NCBI RefSeq assembly: GCF_000981805.1
Contig: NZ_CP011132.1
Coordinates: 5,456,001-5,520,000, forward strand
Source: Citrobacter amalonaticus Y19
Lineage (GTDB): Bacteria > Pseudomonadota > Gammaproteobacteria > Enterobacterales > Enterobacteriaceae
DNA length: 64,000 nucleotides
Direction: 5' to 3'
Shown here: positions 8,732-17,735 of the stretch, piece after piece
Layout: every line of letters begins with the position of its first letter
How positions within the stretch are numbered: position 1 is the stretch's first letter
Program-made: the position numbers and the translations under genes
The notes under the pieces: model-generated
Seen by the model: only the letters and a program-made list of their open reading frames with translations
The model's database searches: none
What the model was told of the DNA's origin: nothing

Positions 8732-9112
8732 ATGGCCGTCATTGATTTCCTCCCTGACAGACTGAACAACCCCCCCGTGGTCTGGAAAGGGTTCACATCC
8801 GGGGAGTTTGTGCTGGCGGCCGTCATCGGTGTTATTGCCGGTATCCCTCTGGCAATACCGTTAGCTCTGGTTCCTTTTGTCGGATGGCTGGCTTTTCCGA
8901 CGTGCATGCTGCTGATGCCGCTGTTGGTTATTTTTTTTGGCGGCAACTGGATTGCCAGCTACAAGCGCGGTAAGCCAGAAAATTATATCTGGCAACGTCT
9001 GGAGGAATTGCGCTGCCGTGCACGTATGTCCCGAACCATGATTCTGGATAGCAGGGCGTGGGAACTTAAACGAACGAAACCTGTTCCGTTGATGCGCGGA
9101 GGGAAAGTATGA
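8732..9112 (+). CDS. Conjugal transfer membrane protein, TIGR03750 family (VirB3-like)
   Basis: 126 residues with two close membrane segments in the first half (about 24-70) and a basic C-terminus containing KPENYIWQRLEE. Matches DUF3487/TIGR03750 and the VirB3/TraL-like topology. Overlaps the next gene by four bases. Confidence 0.88.
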   Translation: MAVIDFLPDRLNNPPVVWKGFTSGEFVLAAVIGVIAGIPLAIPLALVPFVGWLAFPTCMLLMPLLVIFFGGNWIASYKRGKPENYIWQRLEELRCRARMSRTMILDSRAWELKRTKPVPLMRGGKV

Positions 9113-9768
9113 GTCGTTTTCGTAACGGTATAACCGCCCGCGATAATCATATTATTTCGTTACGTATCGCTTGTGTTTTGCTGGCTCTGGGGCTGTTCGT
9201 CACCAGTCTGGGATGGATGCGAGCGCCCTCGGAACTGACAATTCACAACCCACCCGACCTGCGTTCCGGCAGCACCCGAAAATGGTGGGAGGTCCCGCCA
9301 TCTACGGTTTACAGTTTTGCTTTTTACATTTTTCAGCAACTGAATTCCTGGCCGAAAAATGGGGAAGCTGACTACACAGCCAAAATTGCCCAAATGAGCC
9401 CGTATTTGACGCCGTCCTGTCAGGATTTTCTCAATAAGGACGCCGAGATGCGCAAGAATAATGACGAGCTGCGCGATCGTGTACGCGTGGTATACGAAAT
9501 CCCCCGTCGTGGTTACAGCAACCGCAGCGTGACCGTCATTGATGAAGATCATTGGGTGGTACGGCTGGACCTGGTAGCTGACGAATATTTCCATACCGAA
9601 CCCGTTAAGCGTGCCCTGGCGCGTTATCCAATGAAAGTGGTTCGCTGGGAAGGTGACCCAGAGCGAAATCCGTTTGGACTGGCACTGGATTGCTATGACA
9701 GCGCGCCACAAAGACTTGAGGCGATCTCCTTGCCTGAGCCAGAACAAAAGTCGGGAGCATTCAATTGA
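9109..9768 (+). CDS. ICE protein, TIGR03746 family (VirB8/TraE-like)
   Basis: 219 residues. One N-terminal membrane segment (about 18-38) and a periplasmic domain with SAFYIFQQLNSW-like helix, YLTPSCQDFL and a DHWVVRLDLVADEYFH strand, fitting DUF2895/TIGR03746. The single-pass plus compact periplasmic domain is the plan of VirB8/TraE core components. Both ends overlap neighbouring genes, so expression is tightly coupled. Confidence 0.9.
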   Translation: MSRFRNGITARDNHIISLRIACVLLALGLFVTSLGWMRAPSELTIHNPPDLRSGSTRKWWEVPPSTVYSFAFYIFQQLNSWPKNGEADYTAKIAQMSPYLTPSCQDFLNKDAEMRKNNDELRDRVRVVYEIPRRGYSNRSVTVIDEDHWVVRLDLVADEYFHTEPVKRALARYPMKVVRWEGDPERNPFGLALDCYDSAPQRLEAISLPEPEQKSGAFN

Positions 9769-10664
9769 AAAAATTCTCAGTGATCCTGCTGACCCTGGTA
9801 CTGGTCTCAGCCGGAGCTCGTGCTGTTGAGCTTATGAAATGGGAACGGATACCGTTGCAGATTCCCCTGACTGTAGGGCAGGAGCGAATCGTTTTTGTAA
9901 ACAAAAACGTGCGAGTGGGGTTTCCGCCCGCACTCAACGACAAGCTGCGTATTCAAAGCTCCGGAGGTGTAGTTTATCTCGATGCGAAAGAAGCCTTTCC
10001 GGTGACGAGACTGGAACTTCAGAACAAGGAAAACGGGGAAATACTTCTACTTGATGTTTCTGCTGCCCCCGGTAAAACCACGCGGGAACCTGTCAAAATT
10101 GTCTACGACGGAGAAGTGGCTACCGCTTCGGCGACCGATAAACAGACGGTCAGCAGTGATGGGGACAGTGCCGGCCGTCAGTCGTCGGCAGAGGCAAAGG
10201 CAGAAAGCCGGAGGCCCGCAAAACTCAATGCGCCGCTGCCCGTTGTCCTGACTCGTTATGCCGCACAGAACATTTATGGACCGTTGAGAACGGTAGAGCC
10301 CGTACCGGGAGTAAGTCCGGTTTCACTGAAGCTTCCCCCCCGGATCACCACACTTATGCCCTCTGAGTCCGTCAGCGTCACGCCGATGGCTGCCTGGAGT
10401 CTGCAGGGCAGCAGTGTAATTGCGCTGCAGGTGCGTAACCGATCAGCAGTAAAGGTCATCCTCGACCCTCGTTCGCTGCAAGGTCAGTTTACTACTGCGA
10501 CTTTCCAGCACCGTTGGCTGGGGCGTGCCGGTACACCGGAAGACACGACAGTTCTATATCTGGTTACTACAGGACGTCCCGAAAGTGCCTTTATTGCTGA
10601 ACAGCGTTTACCCGAATCTGAAGGAAAGGAGAGTAAGCGGAGTAACCGAGGAGCGCATAAATGA
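9765..10664 (+). CDS. ICE protein, TIGR03749 family (VirB9/TraK-like)
   Basis: 299 residues. Signal peptide (about 1-20), then a beta-rich region (MKWERIPLQIPLTVGQERIVF...) typical of DUF3438/TIGR03749, a low-complexity Ser/Ala/Glu linker and a C-terminal beta domain. By order it occupies the place of VirB9/TraK, an outer-membrane core component, between the VirB8-like and VirB10-like genes. Start and stop overlap neighbours. Confidence 0.9.
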   Translation: MKKFSVILLTLVLVSAGARAVELMKWERIPLQIPLTVGQERIVFVNKNVRVGFPPALNDKLRIQSSGGVVYLDAKEAFPVTRLELQNKENGEILLLDVSAAPGKTTREPVKIVYDGEVATASATDKQTVSSDGDSAGRQSSAEAKAESRRPAKLNAPLPVVLTRYAAQNIYGPLRTVEPVPGVSPVSLKLPPRITTLMPSESVSVTPMAAWSLQGSSVIALQVRNRSAVKVILDPRSLQGQFTTATFQHRWLGRAGTPEDTTVLYLVTTGRPESAFIAEQRLPESEGKESKRSNRGAHK

Positions 10665-12187
10665 AAAAGCCTGCTTCAAACCTGCTTGTGAAAATTGCGG
10701 TTCCCGTCGTAGTGGTGGGCGCCATCATGATTGGGGTTAAATCCTGTACAGATAAAAACGATAAAAATGAAGCAGGCCAGAAAACCTCTAATGTCGCCCT
10801 TAAGGATCTGACACCAGAAGATCTCAAAGCGCTGGGTGTGGAAGGTGACACCGCGCAGGATACTTTGCGTACCCTGGTTGGTAGTTACCGTAAGGTTCAG
10901 GGGCGGCTTGACAGCCTTGAAAGCGATAATAAAACGCTTGCTGATGAAAATAAGGAGCTGAAAAAAAATAGCACCAATGTTGATCAGCAAATCAGCCAGG
11001 CTGTGGGGCAAGTTCGTTCCGAAGAGGCCCAAAAACGTGCACAACTGAGTTCTCAGGTTACTGATCTGAGCTCGCAGGTGAACCAACTTCTTGATCAACT
11101 CAAAAATGGGTCCTCCGGCTTAACGGCAGGAAATAAAGGTAACGCTGCAGGCAGCGATATTCCTGTGGGACTGGGTTATGACAATGGTCTGACCGGAGGC
11201 GCGGGAAATATATCTCAAACAGATGGAAACGGGTTGCAATGGGTTGAACCGAAAGATGGTATTGCCACGGATGCGAACGGTCGACCGGTCTCAGATAAAA
11301 ACAGTAATAACGCGACTGGTTTTTCTTTTGCCACCTCCTTTGGCGCTGCAGGTGATGCAGCCAGGCAGGCTACGTCAGCAGTAAGTACAACGGTACAGAA
11401 CAACATTCCCGGATCTGAAAAAAATGCCGCCCCTGTTTATACCCTTCCGGAAAACTCCACGCTTGTGGGTAGTCGGGCCATGACCGCGCTGTTGGGACGT
11501 ATTCCCATTGATGGCAAGGTGACTGACCCTTACCCGTTCAAAGTGATGATCGGAAAAGACAACCTGACGGCAAATGGCATTGAATTGCCTGATGTACAGG
11601 GGGCGATCGTTTCGGGAACCGCTACGGGGGACTGGACGCTTTCCTGCGTGCGTGGCGCCATAACCAGCATCACTTTTGTTTTTACTGATGGCACTGTTCG
11701 TACGCTTCCTTCACCTGAGGGGCAAGGCAGTAATGGTGGTAATCAGAACAGCCAGGGTGGGAATAACAGCAGTATTGGCTGGTTGTCAGATGACAACGGC
11801 ATTCCATGCATTTCGGGTACCCGAAAATCAAACGCTTCTACTTATCTGCCAACCATTGCCGTACTTGCAGCTGCCAGCGCAGCTGGTGATGCCGTGGCCG
11901 AAAACCAGAATACCAGCCAGACCAATGGCTATGGTGGTGTGACGTCAACGCTGACGGGGGATGCCGGTCAGGCAGTGTTGGGTAAGGCGTTATCCGGCGG
12001 TATGCGTGAGACCGTTGACTGGGTTAAAGCGCGATATGGTCAGACGTTTGACGCGATCTATGTACCGCCTGGACAAAAAGTGGCTTTACATATCACTCGT
12101 CAGCTGGCGATTGATTATGAAGAAAAAGGCCGCAAGGTGAAATATGACAATTTCAGCCTCGCTGGTAGCAGCACGGGCATGGACTGA
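10661..12187 (+). CDS. ICE protein, TIGR03752 family (VirB10/TraB-like)
   Basis: 508 residues. Single N-terminal membrane segment (about 9-26), a coiled coil (VQGRLDSLESDNKTLADEN and following), a Gly/Asn-rich linker and a C-terminal beta-barrel-type domain with LVGSRAMTALLGRIPIDG and the late YGQTFDAIYVPPGQKVALHI segment. This is the architecture of TraB/VirB10 proteins that span both membranes and gate the channel. Length is normal for the family. Confidence 0.92.
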   Translation: MKKPASNLLVKIAVPVVVVGAIMIGVKSCTDKNDKNEAGQKTSNVALKDLTPEDLKALGVEGDTAQDTLRTLVGSYRKVQGRLDSLESDNKTLADENKELKKNSTNVDQQISQAVGQVRSEEAQKRAQLSSQVTDLSSQVNQLLDQLKNGSSGLTAGNKGNAAGSDIPVGLGYDNGLTGGAGNISQTDGNGLQWVEPKDGIATDANGRPVSDKNSNNATGFSFATSFGAAGDAARQATSAVSTTVQNNIPGSEKNAAPVYTLPENSTLVGSRAMTALLGRIPIDGKVTDPYPFKVMIGKDNLTANGIELPDVQGAIVSGTATGDWTLSCVRGAITSITFVFTDGTVRTLPSPEGQGSNGGNQNSQGGNNSSIGWLSDDNGIPCISGTRKSNASTYLPTIAVLAAASAAGDAVAENQNTSQTNGYGGVTSTLTGDAGQAVLGKALSGGMRETVDWVKARYGQTFDAIYVPPGQKVALHITRQLAIDYEEKGRKVKYDNFSLAGSSTGMD

Positions 12188-12462
12188 TGGGGATAAAGAT
12201 GCAGAACAATAAAAACCTCGAATATCGGGTGGACTATATACCACTGGGTGGCCGTCTCTTTGCCGGTTTTGTCAGGTGTGATAATGGCAAATGGGAAGGT
12301 AGCAGGCATGAAGTCACCGAACAGGCCCTGCTCGCTGTCGGAAAGAAGCTTCTGAGCGAGGGTAATGGAATGCAGATGCAACTGCCTGATGGGCGAGTGT
12401 TTCGTCTGTCAGCTGTCATCAGTGATTCGGATGAAGCGGAGGTGCATGTTGCTCAGTTTTAA
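12187..12462 (+). CDS. Small conserved transfer-operon protein of unknown function
   Basis: 91 residues; the ATG overlaps the stop of the VirB10-like gene (TGATG). No signal peptide or membrane segment is seen; the protein looks like a small beta-rich cytoplasmic domain (YRVDYIPLGGRLFAGFVRC). The downstream lipoprotein gene starts inside it. A later in-frame ATG four codons on is an alternative start. Function unknown. Confidence 0.68.
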   Translation: MGIKMQNNKNLEYRVDYIPLGGRLFAGFVRCDNGKWEGSRHEVTEQALLAVGKKLLSEGNGMQMQLPDGRVFRLSAVISDSDEAEVHVAQF

Positions 12463-12862
12463 TCATCTGGCCACCATTATGTTGGTCGTTGTACCGCTTG
12501 CCCTCTCGGGTTGCAGTACGTCAAAAGAGGAAATGTTGCCGCCTGGCGACAGCACCATGCTTGAATTATGGAACGATGGTGCATCGGCAACTCATGCTAC
12601 CAACGAGAGCAGAACAACACTTCGCCGGCCAGTTACAGACAGCGAACGTGAGATCAATCAGCAGGTCAGTAACAGCTACAGCCGCACCCAGGAAAATGAA
12701 ATTCAGCAGACGTTCCCGCGTCTGCCAAATCCTGACATGGTCATGTATGTTTTCCCGCATCTGGCTGGCGGGAACACGCCGGTTCCAGGCTACAGCACCG
12801 TCTTTCCTTTCTACAGCCAGGTACAGTATGCGTTGCCTGGTGAGCGAACGGAGGATCTCTGA
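12446..12862 (+). CDS. Conjugative transfer lipoprotein, TIGR03751 family
   Basis: 138 residues. The chosen ATG follows GCGGAGG and gives a classical lipoprotein signal with lipobox LSGC (Cys at about residue 22); longer in-frame starts would destroy this. The mature part carries FPRLPNPDMVMYVFPHL and PVPGYSTVFPFY, recognised for TIGR03751, the VirB7/TraV-like lipoprotein of GI-type systems. It overlaps the preceding small gene by 17 bp and the VirB4-like gene by one base. Confidence 0.9.
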   Translation: MLLSFNHLATIMLVVVPLALSGCSTSKEEMLPPGDSTMLELWNDGASATHATNESRTTLRRPVTDSEREINQQVSNSYSRTQENEIQQTFPRLPNPDMVMYVFPHLAGGNTPVPGYSTVFPFYSQVQYALPGERTEDL

Positions 12863-15678
12863 TGGCTTTCCCCCTATTTGGCCGACGTCGAGCGTCTCAG
12901 GATGCTCATCAGTACGGTAACGGTCCGTTTTCCGTCAGTGGGTATGAACCGCTTACCCGGGAAGGGCAACTGACTCATTCAGATGAAGCGCGTCTGTATT
13001 CCACTGCACCTTCCATTATCGATCATGTTCCATGGGGCGAGTATTTGCCAGAGCATGAATGCATTCTGCTTGACGATGGTGTATCCGTTGGGGCCGTATA
13101 TGAGATTATCCCGGTGGGCACTGAAGGGCGCCCGGAAACACGTCTGGACGAGATCTGCAATATCGCTGAGAACGCCCTACAGGACAGTCTCCCTGAACTG
13201 GATGATCATCAATGGGTGGTACAGTTTTTCTGCCAGGATGACTCTGATCTCTCTACTTATATGGATACTATCAGAGGCTATGTCAGGCCAAGAGCTCAGG
13301 GAACCGCATTCACTAAAGCCTGGCTGGCTGAACAGGAGCGCCACCTTGAAAATGTGGCGGTGGAACAGGGGCTTTTTGTAGACGAGGCTGTCACAGGGGC
13401 CGCCTGGAGAGGGCAAATTCGCAGAACGCGCATGGTGGTTTACCGTTGGGTTGAGACACCGTATCGTGACCCCATGCCACCGGAGGTGCTGCTGAAACAG
13501 GTCTGCGATCGCCTGACAGCAGCTCTGAGCGGTGCCGGTATCCGGTGCGAAAAGCAGAACGGCGAGCAAATCCATAGTTGGCTGTTGCGCTGGTTCAACC
13601 CGGCGCCGGCGTGGGTCGATAAGAAAACATTGTATCGTTGCGCAAAACACTCCGATCATGCACCGGGCGATCTGCCTCTTCTGAATGATTTCAGCGAAAG
13701 CCTCTGGTTTACCCGCCCGCGAAGTGATGCCGAAAGCGGTGTGTGGTGGTTTGATGATGTGGCACATAAAGCTGTTCCGGTTGCCCGCCTGCGTACTGCA
13801 CCTTCCACTGGTCATCTGACGGGGGAGGTAAAACGTGGTGATAATGTGAATGCCATTATGGATCTGCTTCCGGAAGGGACAGTTCTGGCCATGACCCTGG
13901 TGGTTCAGCCTCAGGACAAACTTGAAGAAAGTTTTGCGAGCCTGAGCCGCAATTCAATGGGGGAGAATGTTGATTCCCTGCGTGCTCGTGAAGACGCTGC
14001 TACAGCGCGTAATTTCCTGGGAAACAAACACAAACTTTACCGTGCGGCCATCACACTGCTTATCAAGGCTCAGGACAAGGAAACACTCGATAAACGGTAT
14101 CTTGATCTCAGCAGTAAATTACTGAACTGTGGGATGGAACCGATAAATCCAGAACACGATATTGGCCCTCTCAGCAGTTATATGCGTGCGTTACCCATGT
14201 GCTTTAACCCTCAAATGGATAAACACAACTGGTACACGCGCCTTATGTTTGTACAGCATTTTGCATGTCTCGCCCCTATTTATGGTCGTGACACCGGTAC
14301 TGGTCACCCGGGGCTTACGTTCTGGAATCGTGGTGGTGGCCCCCTGTCCGTAGATCCACTTAATAAAAATGACCGTACCCAGAATGCGCACCTGCTGCTT
14401 TTCGGGCCGACAGGTGCCGGTAAATCTGCCACTGCGCTCGATAAACTGGCTCAGATGGTGGCAATCTACCGCCCCCGTATATTTTTGCTGGAAGCGGGTA
14501 ACAGCTTCGGTCTGTTTGGAGATTACTGTAATTCGCTGGGGCTCTCAGTGCACCGTGTCAGTATCAAGCCTGGTAAGGTTATTTCACTTGCTCCGTTTGG
14601 CGATTCACATCTGCTCATGCAGGCGAAACCTGAGACGCTAGTGACAAGCGAAGAGGCCCTCCCTGACATTGATGAAGATGATGAGGACAAGGACGAAGAA
14701 CGTGACATTCTGGGTGAAATGGAGATTGCAGCGCGGTTGATGATCACCGGTGGTGAAGCAGCAGAAGAGGAGCGAATGACACGCGCCGACCGCGGTATGA
14801 TTCGTGAGGCGATACTCATTGCGGCTCGTAAAGCGTTTGACGAAAACCGCCAGATGCTACCGGAAGATTTAATGTTCTCGCTTGAGAACATTGCCCGCGA
14901 TGTCAGCATGGGAGAAGACGGCCGCGAGAAACGCACGCCAGCGCGACGTGCGCGAGCTGAAGAGATGGCAGAAGCATTACGCATGTTTACCGAAGGTTTT
15001 GAAGGGGAGTTGTTTAACCGTCCGGGCGCGCAATGGCCAGAGGCAGACGTGACTATTGTTGATTTAGGTACGCTGGCGCGTGAAGGCTATGAAGCTCAGA
15101 TGGCCGTTGCTGTCATCTCGCTGCTTAATACGATTAACAACATCGCAGAAAGGGAACAGTTCAGCGATCGGGATATCATTGTGCCAATCGACGAAGCGCA
15201 TATTGTAACTGCTAACCCGCTGTTGGGCCCGTATGCAACCAAAATTGTCAAAATGTGGCGTAAGCTCGGATCATGGCTGTGGTTGTTCACACAGAACCTG
15301 GAGGATTTCCCTGACACTGCGAAAAAAATGCTCAATATGGCGGAGTGGTGGATCTGCCTCGTTATGCCACCTGATGAAGTTGAACAAATAGCGCGATTTA
15401 AGACGCTCACAGAAGAGCAGAAGGCGATGCTGTTGTCCGCGACAAAACTTCCGAGAAAATACACAGAGGGAGTTATTTTGTCCCGTAAGGTACAGGCGTT
15501 GTTTCGTGCGGTCCCCCCCAGTTTGTACCTGGCGCTGGGAATGACTGAAAAAGAGGAAAAAGCCGAAAGACGGGCCATTATGAATGAATTAAATTGCCCG
15601 GAGCTTGAGGCCGCATTTCACGTTGCGCGCCGCCTCGATGAGAAACGTGGCATTGGTACTATTCAGGGGACAATATGA
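12862..15678 (+). CDS. VirB4/TraC-like conjugative ATPase (TIGR03744 family)
   Basis: 938 residues. N-terminal VirB4-type domain, then Walker A GPTGAGKS at about residues 514-521, an unusually acidic insertion (DIDEDDEDKDEERD near 605-615), and the DE-box region DIIVPIDEAHIV followed by LGSWLWLFTQNLEDF. It powers pilus/channel assembly at the inner membrane. Largest gene of the operon; shares ATGA with the next gene. Confidence 0.95.
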   Translation: MAFPLFGRRRASQDAHQYGNGPFSVSGYEPLTREGQLTHSDEARLYSTAPSIIDHVPWGEYLPEHECILLDDGVSVGAVYEIIPVGTEGRPETRLDEICNIAENALQDSLPELDDHQWVVQFFCQDDSDLSTYMDTIRGYVRPRAQGTAFTKAWLAEQERHLENVAVEQGLFVDEAVTGAAWRGQIRRTRMVVYRWVETPYRDPMPPEVLLKQVCDRLTAALSGAGIRCEKQNGEQIHSWLLRWFNPAPAWVDKKTLYRCAKHSDHAPGDLPLLNDFSESLWFTRPRSDAESGVWWFDDVAHKAVPVARLRTAPSTGHLTGEVKRGDNVNAIMDLLPEGTVLAMTLVVQPQDKLEESFASLSRNSMGENVDSLRAREDAATARNFLGNKHKLYRAAITLLIKAQDKETLDKRYLDLSSKLLNCGMEPINPEHDIGPLSSYMRALPMCFNPQMDKHNWYTRLMFVQHFACLAPIYGRDTGTGHPGLTFWNRGGGPLSVDPLNKNDRTQNAHLLLFGPTGAGKSATALDKLAQMVAIYRPRIFLLEAGNSFGLFGDYCNSLGLSVHRVSIKPGKVISLAPFGDSHLLMQAKPETLVTSEEALPDIDEDDEDKDEERDILGEMEIAARLMITGGEAAEEERMTRADRGMIREAILIAARKAFDENRQMLPEDLMFSLENIARDVSMGEDGREKRTPARRARAEEMAEALRMFTEGFEGELFNRPGAQWPEADVTIVDLGTLAREGYEAQMAVAVISLLNTINNIAEREQFSDRDIIVPIDEAHIVTANPLLGPYATKIVKMWRKLGSWLWLFTQNLEDFPDTAKKMLNMAEWWICLVMPPDEVEQIARFKTLTEEQKAMLLSATKLPRKYTEGVILSRKVQALFRAVPPSLYLALGMTEKEEKAERRAIMNELNCPELEAAFHVARRLDEKRGIGTIQGTI

Positions 15679-16082
15679 AAAAACTGATTATGGCGACGCC
15701 GATCGTTGTACCGGACAAGGCTTTTATTGCCTCTGTTATTTTTACCGTTCCGCCACAGGGTTCTGCCTCAGTCGGTGTGGCTGACAGTGAGTCGATTAAG
15801 CATCTGCAAGGGGAGATCGTTAAGAGACTGGAGCAGCCTGTATTGCTGTCGGTCTATCCTCACCGGGTTGGCCGGCGCAGCTGCGTTGCAGTGCACCTCA
15901 GCGACGTGCATGAGAAAACCCTGGATATCCTGATAACTGTTACCGGCAATACACTCTGGCCAGCAGAACAGGAGTACCGGTCGGGTATCCGATGGAATAT
16001 CTGTGTACCCGATGCAACCGATATGCTCTGGGTTCTTAAGGAAATCGACAGGGTGACCTGTGACACCGGATGTGACTTATAA
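15675..16082 (+). CDS. Small protein coupled to the VirB4-like ATPase
   Basis: 135 residues, start overlapping the ATPase stop. No clear signal peptide or membrane helix; contains a beta-alpha pattern (QPVLLSVYPHRVGRRSCVAVHL) and ends in a Cys-containing tail (VTCDTGCDL). Position in the operon suggests a chaperone or partner of the ATPase, but I recognise no family. Confidence 0.65.
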   Translation: MKKLIMATPIVVPDKAFIASVIFTVPPQGSASVGVADSESIKHLQGEIVKRLEQPVLLSVYPHRVGRRSCVAVHLSDVHEKTLDILITVTGNTLWPAEQEYRSGIRWNICVPDATDMLWVLKEIDRVTCDTGCDL

Positions 16083-16095
16083 CCCTCCGACCTTG

Positions 16096-16125
16096 CCAGA
16101 CAGCGGTGTGTTTTCCGCTGTCTGG
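16096..16125. terminator. Perfect 11-bp inverted repeat closing the VirB4 operon
   Basis: CCAGACAGCGG and CCGCTGTCTGG flank an 8-base loop, and the pairing extends outward through CCTTG/TAAGG. No T run follows, so it may act as a 3'-end stabiliser or factor-dependent terminator rather than a standard one. The following 220 bp up to the next operon hold no gene. Confidence 0.55.
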
Positions 16126-16311
16126 TAAGGGGGGAGGCTGCGGGTGCGGGCGGCAAAGAGCCCGCGTGTATTAAAGTTCCTGCATTTAAAAAATGACATT
16201 TCCAGCGATCTGAGATTTATGCTGACGTACAGATGATGAATTACCAGGGCAAGATTAATTATCATTTTTCACGTCAGAATTAATTACTGACCCCTCCTTA
16301 AAGAGAACGCA

Positions 16312-16343
16312 CCCTGAATAGGTTTTTCACACTCAGGGAGTGT
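16312..16343 (+). promoter_or_regulatory. Leader with alternative hairpins masking the RBS of TIGR03757
   Basis: The ribosome-binding purines lie within TCAGGG/GAG, which can pair either with CCCTGA 15 bases upstream or form the local hairpin ACACTC-AGG-GAGTGT. The two pairings share bases and exclude each other. Either covers part of the ribosome-binding site of the third transfer operon, suggesting translational control. Seen directly as sequence complementarity; folding is unproven. Confidence 0.45.
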
Positions 16344-16348
16344 TTTTC

Positions 16349-16756
16349 ATGAAAATGCCATTTTGCTGCCTGGCAGCACTGTTCCTTTCCGTCGGTGCCA
16401 GTGCCGGCACAGTGATATATACCGACTCCTCTCATGCCATAGCAGCAAATCCTGGTCCGGATGTCTCCGTTGTTGAGCTCGATGCGCCCGAACGTGCACA
16501 GGCTGACATTTTCGGTCAGTTATCTGCCGATCCCGTTCTTGCAGAACAACGTGCCCGGGCAGTGATCTCTTCCCCGAATTTCCGGCAGCAGCAACAACAA
16601 CTGGCGGAAGCTTATGCGGGTGTCACTCATGCCTGGTCCCTCGGCCTGGAAAAATACCCGGCTGTGGTTTTTGATGACGTCTTTGTTGTCTACGGTACGA
16701 CTGATGTCAACGAGGCGACCCGTCAGCTCGCTGCCTGGAAGGAGAAGAACCGATGA
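16349..16756 (+). CDS. ICE protein, TIGR03757 family
   Basis: 135 residues from the ATG spaced correctly after CAGGGAG; a GTG three codons earlier overlaps that site. Signal peptide about 1-20 (SVGASAG). Conserved DVSVVELDAPERAQ, the Gln-rich FRQQQQQLAEAYAGV helix and KYPAVVFDDVFVVYGTTDV fit TIGR03757 (DUF1525), a thioredoxin-like periplasmic family related to TrbC/TraW-region proteins. First gene of the third transfer operon; overlaps the next gene. Confidence 0.9.
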   Translation: MKMPFCCLAALFLSVGASAGTVIYTDSSHAIAANPGPDVSVVELDAPERAQADIFGQLSADPVLAEQRARAVISSPNFRQQQQQLAEAYAGVTHAWSLGLEKYPAVVFDDVFVVYGTTDVNEATRQLAAWKEKNR

Positions 16757-17724
16757 AATCTTTCTCCTTCCGCCCACGTCGACTGGCGATCGCCACATTG
16801 CTGGTTTGTTCCGGCACCATGGCCAGCGTCAATACAGCGAATCTTCTGGCCAGCGCGGCAAGTACAGACTGTATCAGCTGGCGTGTCAGTGGTATCTGCT
16901 ACTGGTTATTGTGTACTCCATTTGGTTGCACGGTGAAAACCTCGGTAAAAGTGACGCATTTCATTCCGGAGGCTGTGGTATCGGCTTACCTCAATCCCGG
17001 AGATAACCCCTGGACTGAAATGGCCACAGTTAGTGACGCCGCCAGCGGTGCTGAAGGTTCCCTGCTGGAAAGTGTGACGGGCGTGAGTACGGGGGGCGGT
17101 CGTCAGGAGATGAAAGCTCCCGGGGAACGTAAGCAGAACCTGCATTTCTATTACGGCGACGCCTGGGGCCATCCAGCTACGAAAATCATTGGCGGTATGG
17201 TGCCGGGCTATTCATGCGACAGCGCTGCTACTCCTTTCATGCCCTATTTCAACAGCTCACTGGATGCTCTGGTCTGGCGAACGGGCGTCCCGGAGACCCT
17301 TTATCCCGAAGCACTCATCCCCGGGCAACGAGAAATCGGGGAAACCACATCCGGCAATATGTGGGGGAACGTTTATCCACGTAGCGGGTTTGTCACCCAG
17401 ACAGACAGTTACAAATCAGCAGCGGTTGTAGTTCAGCGTGTCGCTGACGTCATTACCCGCTCCGGCCAGCTCCATGTCTACAACCCCCTTACGGGACAGA
17501 AGTCCCCGGGTTACTGGCCACCCGAGCCGGTAAAAGAAAATACCGGCACGAAAAACCACAAATGGCAGCGACTTTCGCCTCAGTTGTCCCAGACCTGTGC
17601 AGTGTTTCCCGACACCAATGGCCAGATTGCCCAGGACGGTAACTATGCCTGGGCATTGTGGCAACCGTACAGCTGCTGCAAACGTCGCGGCCAGACGTTC
17701 CTTTCCAGCACCGATTTCTCATAA
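16753..17724 (+). CDS. ICE protein, TIGR03756 family (TraU-like)
   Basis: 323 residues. Signal peptide (about 1-24), many Cys residues in the mature part (e.g. DCISWRVSGICYWLLCTPFG, GYSCDSAATPF, SCCKRRGQ) as in TraU-type proteins, which need disulfide bonds in the periplasm. TraU homologues are needed for DNA transfer and mating-pair stabilisation. Located between TIGR03757 and TIGR03755 as usual. Confidence 0.92.
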   Translation: MKSFSFRPRRLAIATLLVCSGTMASVNTANLLASAASTDCISWRVSGICYWLLCTPFGCTVKTSVKVTHFIPEAVVSAYLNPGDNPWTEMATVSDAASGAEGSLLESVTGVSTGGGRQEMKAPGERKQNLHFYYGDAWGHPATKIIGGMVPGYSCDSAATPFMPYFNSSLDALVWRTGVPETLYPEALIPGQREIGETTSGNMWGNVYPRSGFVTQTDSYKSAAVVVQRVADVITRSGQLHVYNPLTGQKSPGYWPPEPVKENTGTKNHKWQRLSPQLSQTCAVFPDTNGQIAQDGNYAWALWQPYSCCKRRGQTFLSSTDFS

Positions 17725-17735
17725 AGGTTCAGAAC

